Shown: positions 34,793 to 44,585 of the stretch, in pieces
Layout of the letters: every line of letters starts with the position of its first letter
How positions within the stretch are numbered: the first letter of the stretch is position 1
NCBI GenBank assembly: GCA_943788045.1
Contig: CALSOT010000006.1
Span: 496,001 to 560,000, forward strand
Source of the DNA: an uncultured Polaribacter sp.
Lineage (GTDB): Bacteria; Bacteroidota; Bacteroidia; Flavobacteriales; Flavobacteriaceae
Direction of reading: 5' to 3'
Length of the DNA: 64,000 bases
Notes under the pieces: model-generated
Databases searched by the model: none
What the model saw: the letters and a program-made list of their open reading frames with translations, nothing else
What the model was told of the DNA's origin: nothing
Program-made: the position numbers and the translations under genes

Positions 34793-37645
34793 ATGAAATC
34801 TATCTTAAGTTATTTATTAATGTGTTTTTCGGTAACTTTAATTGCACAAAGAGCAACAAATTCTGATATAATTCAAAAATCGTTAGAGAAGAAATCTCAA
34901 ATGATAAACACTTCTCTAGTTAAGAATATTGAGTTTACCAATATCGGACCAACAGTAATGAGTGGTCGTGTTGTAGATATTGATGTAAACCCAAATAATA
35001 ATGCTGAATTTTATGTTGGTTATGCTTCCGGTGGACTTTGGCACACAAACAATAACGGAACAACCTTTAAACCAGTTTTAGATAATTCTCCAACCCAGAA
35101 TATTGGTGATATTGCTGTAGATTGGAAATCTGGAACAATTTGGGTCGGTACAGGTGAAAAAAACTCTTCTCGTTCTAGTTATGCGGGAATCGGAATTTTA
35201 AAATCTACCGATAAAGGCCAAACTTGGCAAAATGTTGGTTTGCCAGATTCTCATCACATCAGCAGAATCCTCATCAATCCGAATAATAAAAATGAAGTTG
35301 TAGTTGGTGTTATTGGTCATTTATATTCTTCAAATTTAGAAAGAGGAATTTTTAAAACTATAGATGGCGGAAAAACTTGGATAAAATCATTATTTATAAA
35401 TAAAGATACAGGTATTATTGATGTTGCTTACGCACCAAAAAACTTTAATATTATGTATGCTTCTTCTTGGGAAAGAGAACGTAAAGCTTGGAATTTTAAT
35501 GGAAATGGCAGTAATTCTGCTATTTATAAAAGTTTAGATGCAGGAAGTTCTTGGACCAAAATTGCTGATAAAAGCGGTTTTCCTCAAGGAAATGGAGTTG
35601 GTAGAATTGGTTTAGCCGTTTTTAATGAAAACACGGTTTATGCATTTCATGACAACCAATTCAGAAGGAAAGATGACAAGAGAAAAGAGCCTACTAACAC
35701 ATTGATTAAGAGCGACTTTAAAACAATGTCTGTAACTAATTTTTTAAACCTCACAGATAAAAAATTGAATACATATTTAAAAACAAACGGATTTCAAGAA
35801 AAGTACAAGGCAGAAAACGTAAAACAAATGGTGCGTTCTGGAAACGTAAAACCAATTGATTTAGCTCGATATTTAGAAGATGCAAATTCATTATTATTTG
35901 ATACTCCAGTTATTGGAGCAGAGGTTTTTAAAACTGCAAATGGAGGGAAATCTTGGAAAAAAACACATGATGGTTATTTAGATGATTTGTACTATTCTTA
36001 TGGTTATTACTTTGGTGAAATTCGTGTTGATTTACAAAATGAAAATAGAATTTATGTAATGGGAGTTCCTATTTTAAAATCTGAAAATGGTGGGAAAACG
36101 TTTTCTTCTATTAGCAAAGAAAATGTGCATGCCGATCATCAAGCATTATGGGTAAACCCTAAAAAAAAGGGACATTTAATTGATGGAAATGATGGTGGCT
36201 TAAATATTTCTTATGATGATGGAGAAAACTGGACTAAATTAAATGATCCAGCAGTTGGGCAATTCTATTCAGTTTATGCAGACAATCAAAAAAACTATAA
36301 TGTTTATGGAGGTATGCAAGATAATGGTGTTTGGGTAGCTTCTAATAATGCGAAAATTGACAAATACTGGTATCAATCTGGGAAAAACCCTTATGAATCA
36401 ATTATGGGTGGAGACGGAATGCAGGTACAAGTAGATGACAGAAACCCAAACATTATTTATACAGGATATCAATTTGGAAATTATTATAGAATTGATAGAG
36501 AAACGGGTAATAACAAATACATTCAACCAAAACATACTTTGGGCGAAGACCCTTACAGATTTAACTGGCAAACTCCAATTCACTTGTCTCAACACAATCA
36601 GGATATTTTATATTTAGGAGGCAATAAATTACATCGTTCTTTAAATAAAGGTGATGATTGGGAAACCATTTCTGATGATTTAACCAATGGTGGAAAAAAA
36701 GGAAATGTAGCTTACGGAACACTTACTTCAATTTCTGAAAGTCCGTTTAAATTCGGATTAATTTATGTTGGTTCTGATGATGGTTTTGTAAACGTTACCA
36801 AAAACGGAGGAGGAAATTGGACTCGTATTTCTAAAAACTTACCACAGAATTTATGGGTTTCTAGAGTTATTGCTTCAAAATTTAAAAAAGAACGTGTGTA
36901 TGTAACTTTAAACGGTTATCGTTTTGACGATTTTGCTTCTTATATTTATATGTCTGATGATTATGGACAAACTTGGAAAAGCATAAGTAATGATATTCCA
37001 ACAGCTGCAGTAAATGTTATTAAAGAAGATTCTGAAAACGAAAACGTGTTGTATGTAGGTACAGATAATGGTTTGTATGTTTCTTTTGATTATGGTGATT
37101 CTTGGCAAGCTTTTAATAAGAATTTACCTAATGTTGCTGTGCATGATTTGGTAATTCAACCCACTGCAAAACACTTAATTATTGGAACCCATGGACGAAG
37201 CTTATACAAAGCTAATATAGGACCAATACAAGAATTCACTAAAGCGACTCGTAAACACCATAGTCTAGAAGTTTTCACTATTAATCCTATTACCAAAAGA
37301 AGTTCTTGGGGAAGTTCTTGGAGCAAATGGTTAGCAGCAAATACGCCTGAAATTAATATTCCTTTTTATGCAAATTCTGATAAAAAAGTAAAGGTGGATA
37401 TTTTTACTGATACTAAAACAAGTTCAGCAAAAATTATAAAAGTAAACTCATTTACTATAAATGCAGACAAAGGTTTTAATGAAATAATTTACGATGTTTC
37501 TTTTTCTATAAATGGGAGGAAAACCTACCAAAAAGCAAAGAAAGAGGTAGATTTAAAAAAAGCCAAAAATGATGTTTATTATCTACCTAAAGGGAAATAT
37601 ATCGTTAAAATTGGTGATGCAGAAGGTGAGTTTGAAATAAAATAA
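34793..37645 (+). CDS. secreted BNR/VPS10-type beta-propeller protein (glycosyl hydrolase-like)
   Basis: 950 aa from the ATG at 34793. A signal peptide (MKSILSYLLMCFSVTLIAQ) opens the chain. The upstream in-frame extension to 34661 has no signal and crosses the helicase promoter, so it is rejected. Many Asp-box/BNR repeats (STDKGQTWQNVG, TIDGGKTWIKS, SLDAGSSWTKI, SDDYGQTWKSI, SFDYGDSWQAF) mark one or two large beta-propellers of the sortilin/VPS10 type. A smaller C-terminal beta domain follows (about 860-950). Flavobacterial relatives are often named glycosyl hydrolase, but no catalytic residues can be assigned. Exported, function unknown. Confidence 0.85.
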   Translation: MKSILSYLLMCFSVTLIAQRATNSDIIQKSLEKKSQMINTSLVKNIEFTNIGPTVMSGRVVDIDVNPNNNAEFYVGYASGGLWHTNNNGTTFKPVLDNSPTQNIGDIAVDWKSGTIWVGTGEKNSSRSSYAGIGILKSTDKGQTWQNVGLPDSHHISRILINPNNKNEVVVGVIGHLYSSNLERGIFKTIDGGKTWIKSLFINKDTGIIDVAYAPKNFNIMYASSWERERKAWNFNGNGSNSAIYKSLDAGSSWTKIADKSGFPQGNGVGRIGLAVFNENTVYAFHDNQFRRKDDKRKEPTNTLIKSDFKTMSVTNFLNLTDKKLNTYLKTNGFQEKYKAENVKQMVRSGNVKPIDLARYLEDANSLLFDTPVIGAEVFKTANGGKSWKKTHDGYLDDLYYSYGYYFGEIRVDLQNENRIYVMGVPILKSENGGKTFSSISKENVHADHQALWVNPKKKGHLIDGNDGGLNISYDDGENWTKLNDPAVGQFYSVYADNQKNYNVYGGMQDNGVWVASNNAKIDKYWYQSGKNPYESIMGGDGMQVQVDDRNPNIIYTGYQFGNYYRIDRETGNNKYIQPKHTLGEDPYRFNWQTPIHLSQHNQDILYLGGNKLHRSLNKGDDWETISDDLTNGGKKGNVAYGTLTSISESPFKFGLIYVGSDDGFVNVTKNGGGNWTRISKNLPQNLWVSRVIASKFKKERVYVTLNGYRFDDFASYIYMSDDYGQTWKSISNDIPTAAVNVIKEDSENENVLYVGTDNGLYVSFDYGDSWQAFNKNLPNVAVHDLVIQPTAKHLIIGTHGRSLYKANIGPIQEFTKATRKHHSLEVFTINPITKRSSWGSSWSKWLAANTPEINIPFYANSDKKVKVDIFTDTKTSSAKIIKVNSFTINADKGFNEIIYDVSFSINGRKTYQKAKKEVDLKKAKNDVYYLPKGKYIVKIGDAEGEFEIK

Positions 37646-37647
37646 TC

Positions 37648-38589
37648 TTAAAAATTAGCGCTAATTTCTAAATAAATTTCAGCGCTTTTTTTTATTGCTG
37701 ATGAATGATTAAAAAATACTATTTGTCCATTAAAATTAGCTTCAATTAACCAATAAGAACCTTTAAAGTAAGAATTTAATACTTGTGAATGTTTACTTTT
37801 TTTTTGAGAGTTTTTTACAACTTTTATTTGATGAGGATATAATAAAAACGTTTTATTGTTGATGGTAATTTCATTTACATCATCGAATAGAGCTGCAATA
37901 TATTTTTCTTTTGGGCTGTTATAAATTTCTATTGGAGACTCATTTTCTATAATCTTATTATCTTTTATAATAATGAGTTTGTCTGCAAATGAAAGTGCGT
38001 CATCTTTATCATGAGTCGCCACAATACAGGCAATATTTTTTTCTTTTAGATAACTGAACAAATTTCTTCTTAAAGAATTCTTTTTAAAATTATCTATTTG
38101 CCCAAAAGGTTCATCTAACAATAATAATTGGGGCTCTTTTGCCAAAGCTCTTGCAATGGCAACACGTTGCTTTTGACCTCCGCTTAAGTTTTTAACCTTT
38201 GTGTTAGCAAAGGCTGTCATTTGAATAACTTCTAATAATTCTTCCGTTCGCTTTTTACTTTCTTCAGGATGAAAACGTGAGAGGAATTTTTGAATATTTT
38301 CTGAAACAGAAATATAAGGCATCAAGTCGAAATCTTGTGCTACGTATTTAAAGTTTTCAAAACCTGGAACTAAATGTTTTTTGGGGCCAAAGACCTGTTC
38401 ATCTTTCCAAAAAATTTCACCCATGTTTAGGTCTATTAAACCGTAAATTGCTTTTAAAAGAGTAGATTTCCCGCATCCACTTTCTCCCATAACACACAAA
38501 TGCTCTCCTTTTTTTACAGAAAAATTAAACTCTTTTAAAACAGGTTTGGTTATGGTATAATTAAAAGAAATATTATTCACTCTTAGCAT
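37648..38589 (-). CDS. ABC transporter ATP-binding protein (PotA/CysA-like, orphan)
   Basis: 313 aa. Walker A GESGCGKST (residues 35-43), Q-loop YVAQDFDLMPY, signature LSGGQKQRVAIARALA, Walker B LLLLDEPFGQID and H-loop VATHDKDDAL are intact. A C-terminal stretch (about 230-313) resembles the regulatory TOBE-type tail of importer ATPases. No permease or binding protein is nearby. The ATG lies 4 nt after a TATTTTTG box, and its 3' end contains the terminator of the convergent gene. Confidence 0.88.
   Translation of the reverse strand: MLRVNNISFNYTITKPVLKEFNFSVKKGEHLCVMGESGCGKSTLLKAIYGLIDLNMGEIFWKDEQVFGPKKHLVPGFENFKYVAQDFDLMPYISVSENIQKFLSRFHPEESKKRTEELLEVIQMTAFANTKVKNLSGGQKQRVAIARALAKEPQLLLLDEPFGQIDNFKKNSLRRNLFSYLKEKNIACIVATHDKDDALSFADKLIIIKDNKIIENESPIEIYNSPKEKYIAALFDDVNEITINNKTFLLYPHQIKVVKNSQKKSKHSQVLNSYFKGSYWLIEANFNGQIVFFNHSSAIKKSAEIYLEISANF
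37657..37693 (+). terminator. intrinsic terminator of the BNR/VPS10 gene, inside the ABC gene
   Basis: AGCGCT-AATTT (37657-37667) pairs with AAATTT-AGCGCT (ending 37686) with small bulges, followed by eight T. It points along the + strand and overlaps the last codons of the opposing ABC gene. Confidence 0.7.
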
Positions 38590-38593
38590 ATTA

Positions 38594-38601
38594 CAAAAAT
38601 A
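38594..38601 (-). promoter_or_regulatory. TAnnTTTG -7 box of the orphan ABC ATPase gene (leaderless type)
   Basis: TATTTTTG on the minus strand, then TAAT, then the ATG at 38589: again a 4-nt gap. Confidence 0.6.
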
Positions 38602-38646
38602 GCTTTTCTATTTGATTTGTTATTACTAAAAATTGTTAAGTATACT

Positions 38647-38725
38647 GCGTTAGCGATTGAAACGGCACCCTTTTTTGAAGAATGAAAAAAAGATATAGTG
38701 AAAAGCGCGACCTTGAGGTAACGCC
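38647..38725 (-). repeat. dispersed intergenic repeat, copy B
   Basis: The reverse complement begins GGCGTTACCTCAAGGTCGCG, continues CTTTTCACTATATCTTTTTTT and ends TTTCAATCGCTAACGC. It shares its two ends and the T-rich/A-rich inner arms with copy A at 21729-21813. Confidence 0.7.
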
Positions 38726-38726
38726 A

Positions 38727-38756
38727 TAAAAAAACCGACACTTTTGCATCGGTTTT
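38727..38756 (-). terminator. intrinsic terminator of the M13 peptidase gene
   Basis: AAAACCGA (38731-38738) pairs with TCGGTTTT (38749-38756) across a 10-nt loop. On the minus strand a seven-T run follows the stem. It is 55 nt after the peptidase stop. Confidence 0.8.
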
Positions 38757-38810
38757 AAATTTTAAAGTATAATTTTTATAAAGGAAATTATACCAAAAAA
38801 GATTGTGAGC

Positions 38811-40886
38811 TTACCAAATTCTAACTCTATCTTCTGGTTTTAAATACATTTTATCATCTTCTTTAACATTGAAAGCTTTGTAAAAGGCATCGACATTTTT
38901 TAACGGCATATATGCTCTGTACATTCCAGGAGCATGTGTATCTGTCATTATTTTATTTTTTAAAGCCTCGTCGCGCATTTTTGTTCTCCAAATTGTTCCC
39001 CAAGAAAAGAAAAATCGCTGTTCTGCTGTATAACCATCAATATCTGCTGGTCTACCATTCTTTGCCAAGAAGATTTGTAAACCTTCATAAGCCGCTTGCA
39101 CACCGCCTAAATCTCCAATATTTTCACCTAAAGTATATTCTCCATTTAAGTGCATACTATCGATTGCAATAATATCGCTGTATTGTTTTATCAATTTACT
39201 ACCAATTTCTTTAAACTTAATAGCATCCTCTTCCGTCCACCAGTTTTTTAAGTTTCCATCACCATCAAAACGAGATCCCGAATCATCGAAACTATGAGAT
39301 ATTTCGTGACCAATAACAGCTCCTATACCTCCATAATTAACAGCTTCATCTGCTTTATAATCGTAAAATGGGGGTTGTAATATTGCTGCTGGAAAAACGA
39401 TTTCATTATTTACCGGGTTAAAGTAAGCATTTACTGTTTGAGGAGACATTCCCCATTCTGTTCTATCTACAGCTTTACCTAATTTTGCCATGTTTTTATT
39501 GTAATTCCATTTAGTTACATTGATTGCATTTTCAAAGTAAGAACCACCTTCTTTTAAACCTTTTACTTCTAATTTTGAGTAATCTTTCCATTTATCTGGA
39601 TACGCTATTTTAACGGTTAATTTATGTAATTTTTCTAAAGCTTTATCCTTAGTAACATCGCTCATCCACTCTAACCCAGCAATTCTTTTTTCGAAACCTA
39701 ACATTACATTGTCAATCATTTCCTTCGCTTTTTTCTTAGCTTGGGGTGGAAACATTTTGTCTACATATAATTTACCTAAAGCCTCACCAACTGCTCCGTT
39801 TAAACTACTTAAAGCGCGCTCATCTCTTGGTCGTTGCTTTTTAGATCCACGCATTTCTTTGCTATAAAACTCCCAATTTGCAGTTTCCAAATCTGTAGAT
39901 AAAGATCCTAAAGCGCTATTAATTGTGTTCCAACGTAATAAAAGTTTGATATCTGCTAAAGATCCTTTAGAAAATATTTCGCTAAATGCTTTAAAGTAAC
40001 CAAGATCTGTTACAATAACTTTATCAAGATCTGCAACACCAATGCCATCTATATGTCCTTGCCAATCTATTGCGGGCGCTAATTTTTGTAATTCTGCAAC
40101 TGTTAAAGGGTTATAAAGTTTACGAATATCTCTACTTTCTTCTTTGGTCATCATTGGTTCTGCTAAACTAGTTTCAAAGGCAACAATTGTGGCTGCATTC
40201 TTTTTAGCTGTAGCTTCGTTATCACCAAACTCTTGCAGCATTTTTGCAATGAATTCTTGATACTTTACTAATTTGTCTTTTACCTTAGCATCTACGTAAT
40301 AATCTCTGGATAAACCTAAGCTTCCTCCACTCATATAACCTGCATATTGACTACTATTTTTTAAGTCGTTATACACGCCAAAACCATAAAAGCCACCACC
40401 TCCATAAGGCGCCATATTTGTTAAATAAGTTTCAACATCTTTTTTTGTTTTAATCTCTTCTATTTTTGCTAAATATGGCATAACTGGTGCTTTTCCTTTT
40501 GTATTTCTAGCAACAGTATCCATTATTGTTTGATAATAGTTCACAGCTTTTTCTTGGTCTGAATCTATTTCATTTCCATTAGCATCTTTTACTTTTGGGA
40601 AATTTCTTTCTTCGATAGCTTTGTTTAAAATAGTTAAAACATCGGCATCTGTCGTTTTACGAAGCTGATTAAAACCACCCCAAGAAGTTTGATCATCTGG
40701 AATTTCTGTTTTGTCTAACCAAGTACCGTTTACATGTCTAAAAAAATCATCTGTAGGCGCAACAGATGTATCCATATTTTCTAGAACAATACCAGCAACT
40801 TTTTCTTTTGATTTGTCTTTTTTACATGCGACTACACCTAAAAAAGTAATAGCAGAAACAAAAACAACTTTTTTAATTATCTTCAT
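38811..40886 (-). CDS. M13 family metallopeptidase (PepO/neprilysin-like lipoprotein)
   Basis: 691 aa. The signal peptide ends in a lipobox (TFLGVVAC, then KKDKSKEK), so it is lipid-anchored. The zinc site VIGHEISHSFDDSGSRFD (HExxH), the third ligand in ENIGDLGGVQAAY, and the substrate-binding VNAYFNPVNNEIVFPAAILQPPF region match neprilysin. The last residues (DRVRIW) correspond to the conserved CRVW-like end. It cleaves small peptides outside the cytoplasmic membrane. Confidence 0.95.
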   Translation of the reverse strand: MKIIKKVVFVSAITFLGVVACKKDKSKEKVAGIVLENMDTSVAPTDDFFRHVNGTWLDKTEIPDDQTSWGGFNQLRKTTDADVLTILNKAIEERNFPKVKDANGNEIDSDQEKAVNYYQTIMDTVARNTKGKAPVMPYLAKIEEIKTKKDVETYLTNMAPYGGGGFYGFGVYNDLKNSSQYAGYMSGGSLGLSRDYYVDAKVKDKLVKYQEFIAKMLQEFGDNEATAKKNAATIVAFETSLAEPMMTKEESRDIRKLYNPLTVAELQKLAPAIDWQGHIDGIGVADLDKVIVTDLGYFKAFSEIFSKGSLADIKLLLRWNTINSALGSLSTDLETANWEFYSKEMRGSKKQRPRDERALSSLNGAVGEALGKLYVDKMFPPQAKKKAKEMIDNVMLGFEKRIAGLEWMSDVTKDKALEKLHKLTVKIAYPDKWKDYSKLEVKGLKEGGSYFENAINVTKWNYNKNMAKLGKAVDRTEWGMSPQTVNAYFNPVNNEIVFPAAILQPPFYDYKADEAVNYGGIGAVIGHEISHSFDDSGSRFDGDGNLKNWWTEEDAIKFKEIGSKLIKQYSDIIAIDSMHLNGEYTLGENIGDLGGVQAAYEGLQIFLAKNGRPADIDGYTAEQRFFFSWGTIWRTKMRDEALKNKIMTDTHAPGMYRAYMPLKNVDAFYKAFNVKEDDKMYLKPEDRVRIW

Positions 40887-41077
40887 TATTATTGTATTTT
40901 AATTGAGTTTAATTATTCGATTAGTAGAAAAAATAGGAAATTGTTACAATTTTGATTGATTAAAAATTAATCAGATTCGATATCAAATATATATAAATTT
41001 ATAAAAACTGAGTTGTTAAAGCTGATTTCAAAAAAATTTATTTAGTACATATCCCAAATACAACCTTTTAAATTGAT

Positions 41078-41085
41078 TAATTTTG
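41078..41085 (+). promoter_or_regulatory. TAnnTTTG -7 box of the flavin monooxygenase gene
   Basis: TAATTTTG, 17 nt before the ATG at 41103. It lies inside the longer frame that opens at 41073 and so favours the shorter start. Confidence 0.55.
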
Positions 41086-41102
41086 CAATCACAAAACGAT
41101 AC

Positions 41103-42155
41103 ATGAAGGATTATATAATCATTGGAGCTGGTCAATCTGGTTTAGCAATTGCTTATCATCTAAATAAGAAAAATGCTAATTACCTGATCATTGATGCTAA
41201 TTCTGAAACGGGTGCTCCTTGGTTAAAAAGATGGGATTCTTTAAAATTATTTACACCATCGGAATTCAATAGTTTACCCGGAATGAAATTTCCTTTCAAA
41301 AAAGGACATTACGCTAACAAATATGAAGTTGCAGATTATTTAAAAGCCTATGTTTTTAAATTTAATATCCATATTGAATTTAATCACAAAATAACTTCAT
41401 TAAGAAAAGAAAATGGTCGTTTTATCTTAGAAAGTGAATCAAAAAAGTTTGAAGCAAAAAATGTCATTATAGCTACTGGGCCTTTTCACAAACCCTATAC
41501 ACCAAGTTGCCACACAAAAATATCGAAAGAGATTTTACAAATTCATAGCGAACATTATAAAAGTCCTAATCAACTAAAAGAAGGAGCAACATTAGTTGTT
41601 GGCGCAGGAGATTCTGGCGTTCAAATTTTAAATGAGGTTTCTAAGACAAATAGAACTGTTTATTTTTCTGGAAACACAAATATTATGTCTATCCCGCAGG
41701 AAATTTTAGGTAAAACCTTGTGGTGGTGGTTTCAGAAAGTTGGTTTTTTAAAGGCAAATAAATATTCTTGGATTGGCAAAAAGTTAAGTGAAAGCGGGCA
41801 ACCTGTAATTGGAACCGATGTAAAAACTTTATTTAAAAAGAAAAATATTACTTGTGTTGGAAGAACACTTAATGCTAATGAAAAAACCATCACCTTTGAA
41901 AAACAAAAAATAACCGATATTAAAAATATTATTTGGGCAACTGGTTTTAAACCAAATTTTAATTGGATTGATGGCATTGAGCTAGACAAAAATCATTACC
42001 CTAAAAACTTTAGAGGTATAAGTAATATTGAAGGTCTTTACTTTTTAGGACTTCCGTGGCTTTACACCAGAGGTTCTGCCACTTTGGGTGGTGTTAAAAA
42101 CGATGCAGATTATTTGAACAAATATCTTTCTAAAAAAGAAAAAGATAGCCATTAA
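41103..42155 (+). CDS. NAD(P)/FAD-dependent monooxygenase-like flavoprotein
   Basis: 350 aa from the ATG at 41103. The FAD fingerprint IIGAGQSGLAIAYHL opens the protein and the NADPH fingerprint VVGAGDSGVQILNEV lies at about residues 165-179. IIWATGFKPNFNWID is the ATG-like motif linking the domains. The layout is that of flavin-containing monooxygenase/YczJ-like proteins (CzcO). Substrate unknown. A hairpin with T runs on both sides overlaps its stop codon. Confidence 0.87.
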   Translation: MKDYIIIGAGQSGLAIAYHLNKKNANYLIIDANSETGAPWLKRWDSLKLFTPSEFNSLPGMKFPFKKGHYANKYEVADYLKAYVFKFNIHIEFNHKITSLRKENGRFILESESKKFEAKNVIIATGPFHKPYTPSCHTKISKEILQIHSEHYKSPNQLKEGATLVVGAGDSGVQILNEVSKTNRTVYFSGNTNIMSIPQEILGKTLWWWFQKVGFLKANKYSWIGKKLSESGQPVIGTDVKTLFKKKNITCVGRTLNANEKTITFEKQKITDIKNIIWATGFKPNFNWIDGIELDKNHYPKNFRGISNIEGLYFLGLPWLYTRGSATLGGVKNDADYLNKYLSKKEKDSH

Positions 42156-42171
42156 TAACAGCTATCTTTTC
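42141..42171. terminator. bidirectional hairpin between monooxygenase and prolyl oligopeptidase genes
   Basis: AAAAGATAGC and GCTATCTTTT pair around an 11-nt loop. The hairpin overlaps the stop codon of the monooxygenase gene at 42153-42155. Confidence 0.65.
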
Positions 42172-42193
42172 ATTAATTTAATTTTAGTGAAAA

Positions 42194-44350
42194 CTATAAT
42201 TTAATTTTCGATTTTGGCGGATTTGGCAATTCATCAAATCCCATATTGAACAAAGTAAATCCAAAAATATCTGAATATTGCTCAATTGTTTTTGCAACAG
42301 GAGTTCCTGCTCCATGACCCGCATTGGTTTCTATTCTAATTAAAGTAGGATTCTTTCCAGACTGCTTTTCTTGTAATTCTGCAGCAAATTTAAAACTATG
42401 TGCAGGTACAACTCTATCATCATGATCTCCAGTAGTTACCATAGTTGCAGGGTACTTTACACCTTTTTTCACATTATGTACAGGTGAATATCCTTTTAAA
42501 TAATCAAACATTTCTTTGCTGTCATTTGCAGTTCCATAATCATACGCCCAACCTGCTCCTGCGGTAAAGGTATGGTAACGTAACATGTCTAAAACCCCAA
42601 CTGCTGGCAAAGCAACTTTCATTAAATCGGGTCTTTGTGTCATTGTTGCTCCAACTAATAAACCTCCGTTAGAACCTCCACGAATTGCTAAATAATCTGA
42701 AGATGTGTATTTTTCTGAAATTAAATATTCTGCAGCCGCAATAAAATCATCAAACACATTTTGTTTTTTTAGTTGAGTTCCTGCATCGTGCCATTTTTTA
42801 CCATATTCTCCACCACCACGTAAATTAGGAACTGCATACACACCACCTTGTTCCATCCAAACTGCGTTTGCAATACTAAAAGAAGGTGTTAAACTGATAT
42901 TAAATCCTCCATAACCATATAAAATCGTTGGGTTTTTACCATTTAATTTAACGCCTTTTTTGTGTGTAATAATCATAGGAACTTTTGTTCCGTCTTTTGA
43001 TGTATAAAAAACTTGTTTACTTGTATACGCTTCAGAATTAAAATCTACAGCAGGTTTCCAATAAGCTGCATACGTTCCGTCTTTTGGATTGAATTTATAA
43101 GATGAATTTGGTGTGCTATAATTTGTAAAAGAAAAATACAATTCTTTCGCTTCTGTTTTCCCTCCAAAACCTCCAGAAGAACCTACTCCAGGTAACTTTA
43201 CTTCTCTAATTAATTTTCCATCAAAATCGTATTGTAATACTTTAGAAACAGCATCTACCATATATTCTGCGAAGAAATATCCTGCACCAGAATTTAAACT
43301 CAAAACGTTTTCGGTTTCAGAAATAAGTTCTTTCCAATTTTCTGGAGTGGGATTTTTTGCATCAGCAGTAACCACTTTTTTATTTGGTGCATTTAAATTA
43401 GTTACCAAGTATAATTTGCTGCCTCTGTTTTCTGCAACATATGTATCGCTATCAAAATTATTAACAACGGTTTTTAATTTTGAATTTTCTTCTGATAAAT
43501 CTTTGATAAATAATTTATTTCCTGATGTTGATGTTGCTGCAGAAATCATTAAATATCTGCTATCTTCTGTTAAATAACCACTAACATATCTGTGCTTTTC
43601 TGATTCTTTTTCACCAAAAATAACAACATCATCTTTTTGTGAAGTTCCTAGTTTATGGTAATATAATTTATGCTGATCTGTTTTTGCAGACAACTCACTT
43701 CCTTTGGGCTTATCATAACTCGAATAATAAAAACCTTCGTTTTTGTACCAAGAAATTCCTGAGAACTTTACATCAACCAAAGTATCGCCTTTAATTGTTT
43801 TTGTTTCGGCATCCATTATAATGACCTTTCTCCAATCAGAACCTCCTTCCGAAATTGCATACGCAGCTGTTTTTCCGTCTTTCGAAAAACTTAAAGATCC
43901 TAAGGAAGTTGTTCCGTCCTCAGAAAACGTATTTGGATCTAAGAAAACTTCTTCTTTACCATCTTTTTTCCTGTAAACCACATATTGGTTTTGCAAACCA
44001 TCATTTTTATAGAAATACGTATAATCTCCTTCAATAAAAGGAGTTCCTACTTTTTCATAATTCCATAATTTTGATAAACGCGCTTTTAATTGCTCTCTGT
44101 AAGGAATCTTACTTAAATAATTAAAAGTAACTTCATTTTCTGCCTTTACCCAAGCCTCTGTTTCTTTACTTCTATCATCTTCTAACCATCTGTAATTGTC
44201 TACAACTGCCGTTTTAAATATTGTATCAATTACTGGTTTTTTAGTAGTTATTGGATATTTCAAATCTATATTTCTTTGATTAATTTCTTCTTTACAAGAA
44301 ACAAAAATTGCACTTGCACACAAAATAGGAATGATTAATTTATTCTTCAT
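42194..44350 (-). CDS. prolyl oligopeptidase family serine peptidase (S9A)
   Basis: 718 aa. A lipoprotein signal ([14 protein letters not shown], then KEEIN) anchors it. A seven-bladed propeller covers about residues 80-440. The catalytic domain has the nucleophile in [11 protein letters not shown], Asp in [13 protein letters not shown] and His in NAGHGAGTP, a full triad. It cuts after proline in short peptides, outside the cytoplasmic membrane. A TAACTTTG box lies 26 nt upstream of its ATG. Confidence 0.95.
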   Translation of the reverse strand: MKNKLIIPILCASAIFVSCKEEINQRNIDLKYPITTKKPVIDTIFKTAVVDNYRWLEDDRSKETEAWVKAENEVTFNYLSKIPYREQLKARLSKLWNYEKVGTPFIEGDYTYFYKNDGLQNQYVVYRKKDGKEEVFLDPNTFSEDGTTSLGSLSFSKDGKTAAYAISEGGSDWRKVIIMDAETKTIKGDTLVDVKFSGISWYKNEGFYYSSYDKPKGSELSAKTDQHKLYYHKLGTSQKDDVVIFGEKESEKHRYVSGYLTEDSRYLMISAATSTSGNKLFIKDLSEENSKLKTVVNNFDSDTYVAENRGSKLYLVTNLNAPNKKVVTADAKNPTPENWKELISETENVLSLNSGAGYFFAEYMVDAVSKVLQYDFDGKLIREVKLPGVGSSGGFGGKTEAKELYFSFTNYSTPNSSYKFNPKDGTYAAYWKPAVDFNSEAYTSKQVFYTSKDGTKVPMIITHKKGVKLNGKNPTILYGYGGFNISLTPSFSIANAVWMEQGGVYAVPNLRGGGEYGKKWHDAGTQLKKQNVFDDFIAAAEYLISEKYTSSDYLAIRGGSNGGLLVGATMTQRPDLMKVALPAVGVLDMLRYHTFTAGAGWAYDYGTANDSKEMFDYLKGYSPVHNVKKGVKYPATMVTTGDHDDRVVPAHSFKFAAELQEKQSGKNPTLIRIETNAGHGAGTPVAKTIEQYSDIFGFTLFNMGFDELPNPPKSKIKL

Positions 44351-44376
44351 AATTTTTAAAGTTTGGTAAGTCTTCT

Positions 44377-44384
44377 CAAAGTTA
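44377..44384 (-). promoter_or_regulatory. TAnnTTTG -7 box of the prolyl oligopeptidase gene
   Basis: TAACTTTG on the minus strand, 26 nt before the ATG at 44350. Confidence 0.45.
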
Positions 44385-44490
44385 ATACAAAAAAAGCCCT
44401 ACACATTATTCTCTAAAAATTTTTAATAACTTTTAACATTTTATATTTATTTTTCTTTCGATTATGTAATTTATAAAAAGAATAAACGAC

Positions 44491-44498
44491 TACTTTTG
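44491..44498 (+). promoter_or_regulatory. TAnnTTTG -7 box of the thioredoxin gene
   Basis: TACTTTTG, 87 nt before the trxA ATG. This leaves an unusually long leader for this window (about 80 nt) in which I see no strong structure. Confidence 0.5.
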
Positions 44499-44585
44499 CT
44501 CAAGAATTAGAAACAAGTTTCGTTTTTATTTTGGAAAACAAAGATTAATAAAATTTCGGCATTGTCGGAAAGAATATTTTAAGTT

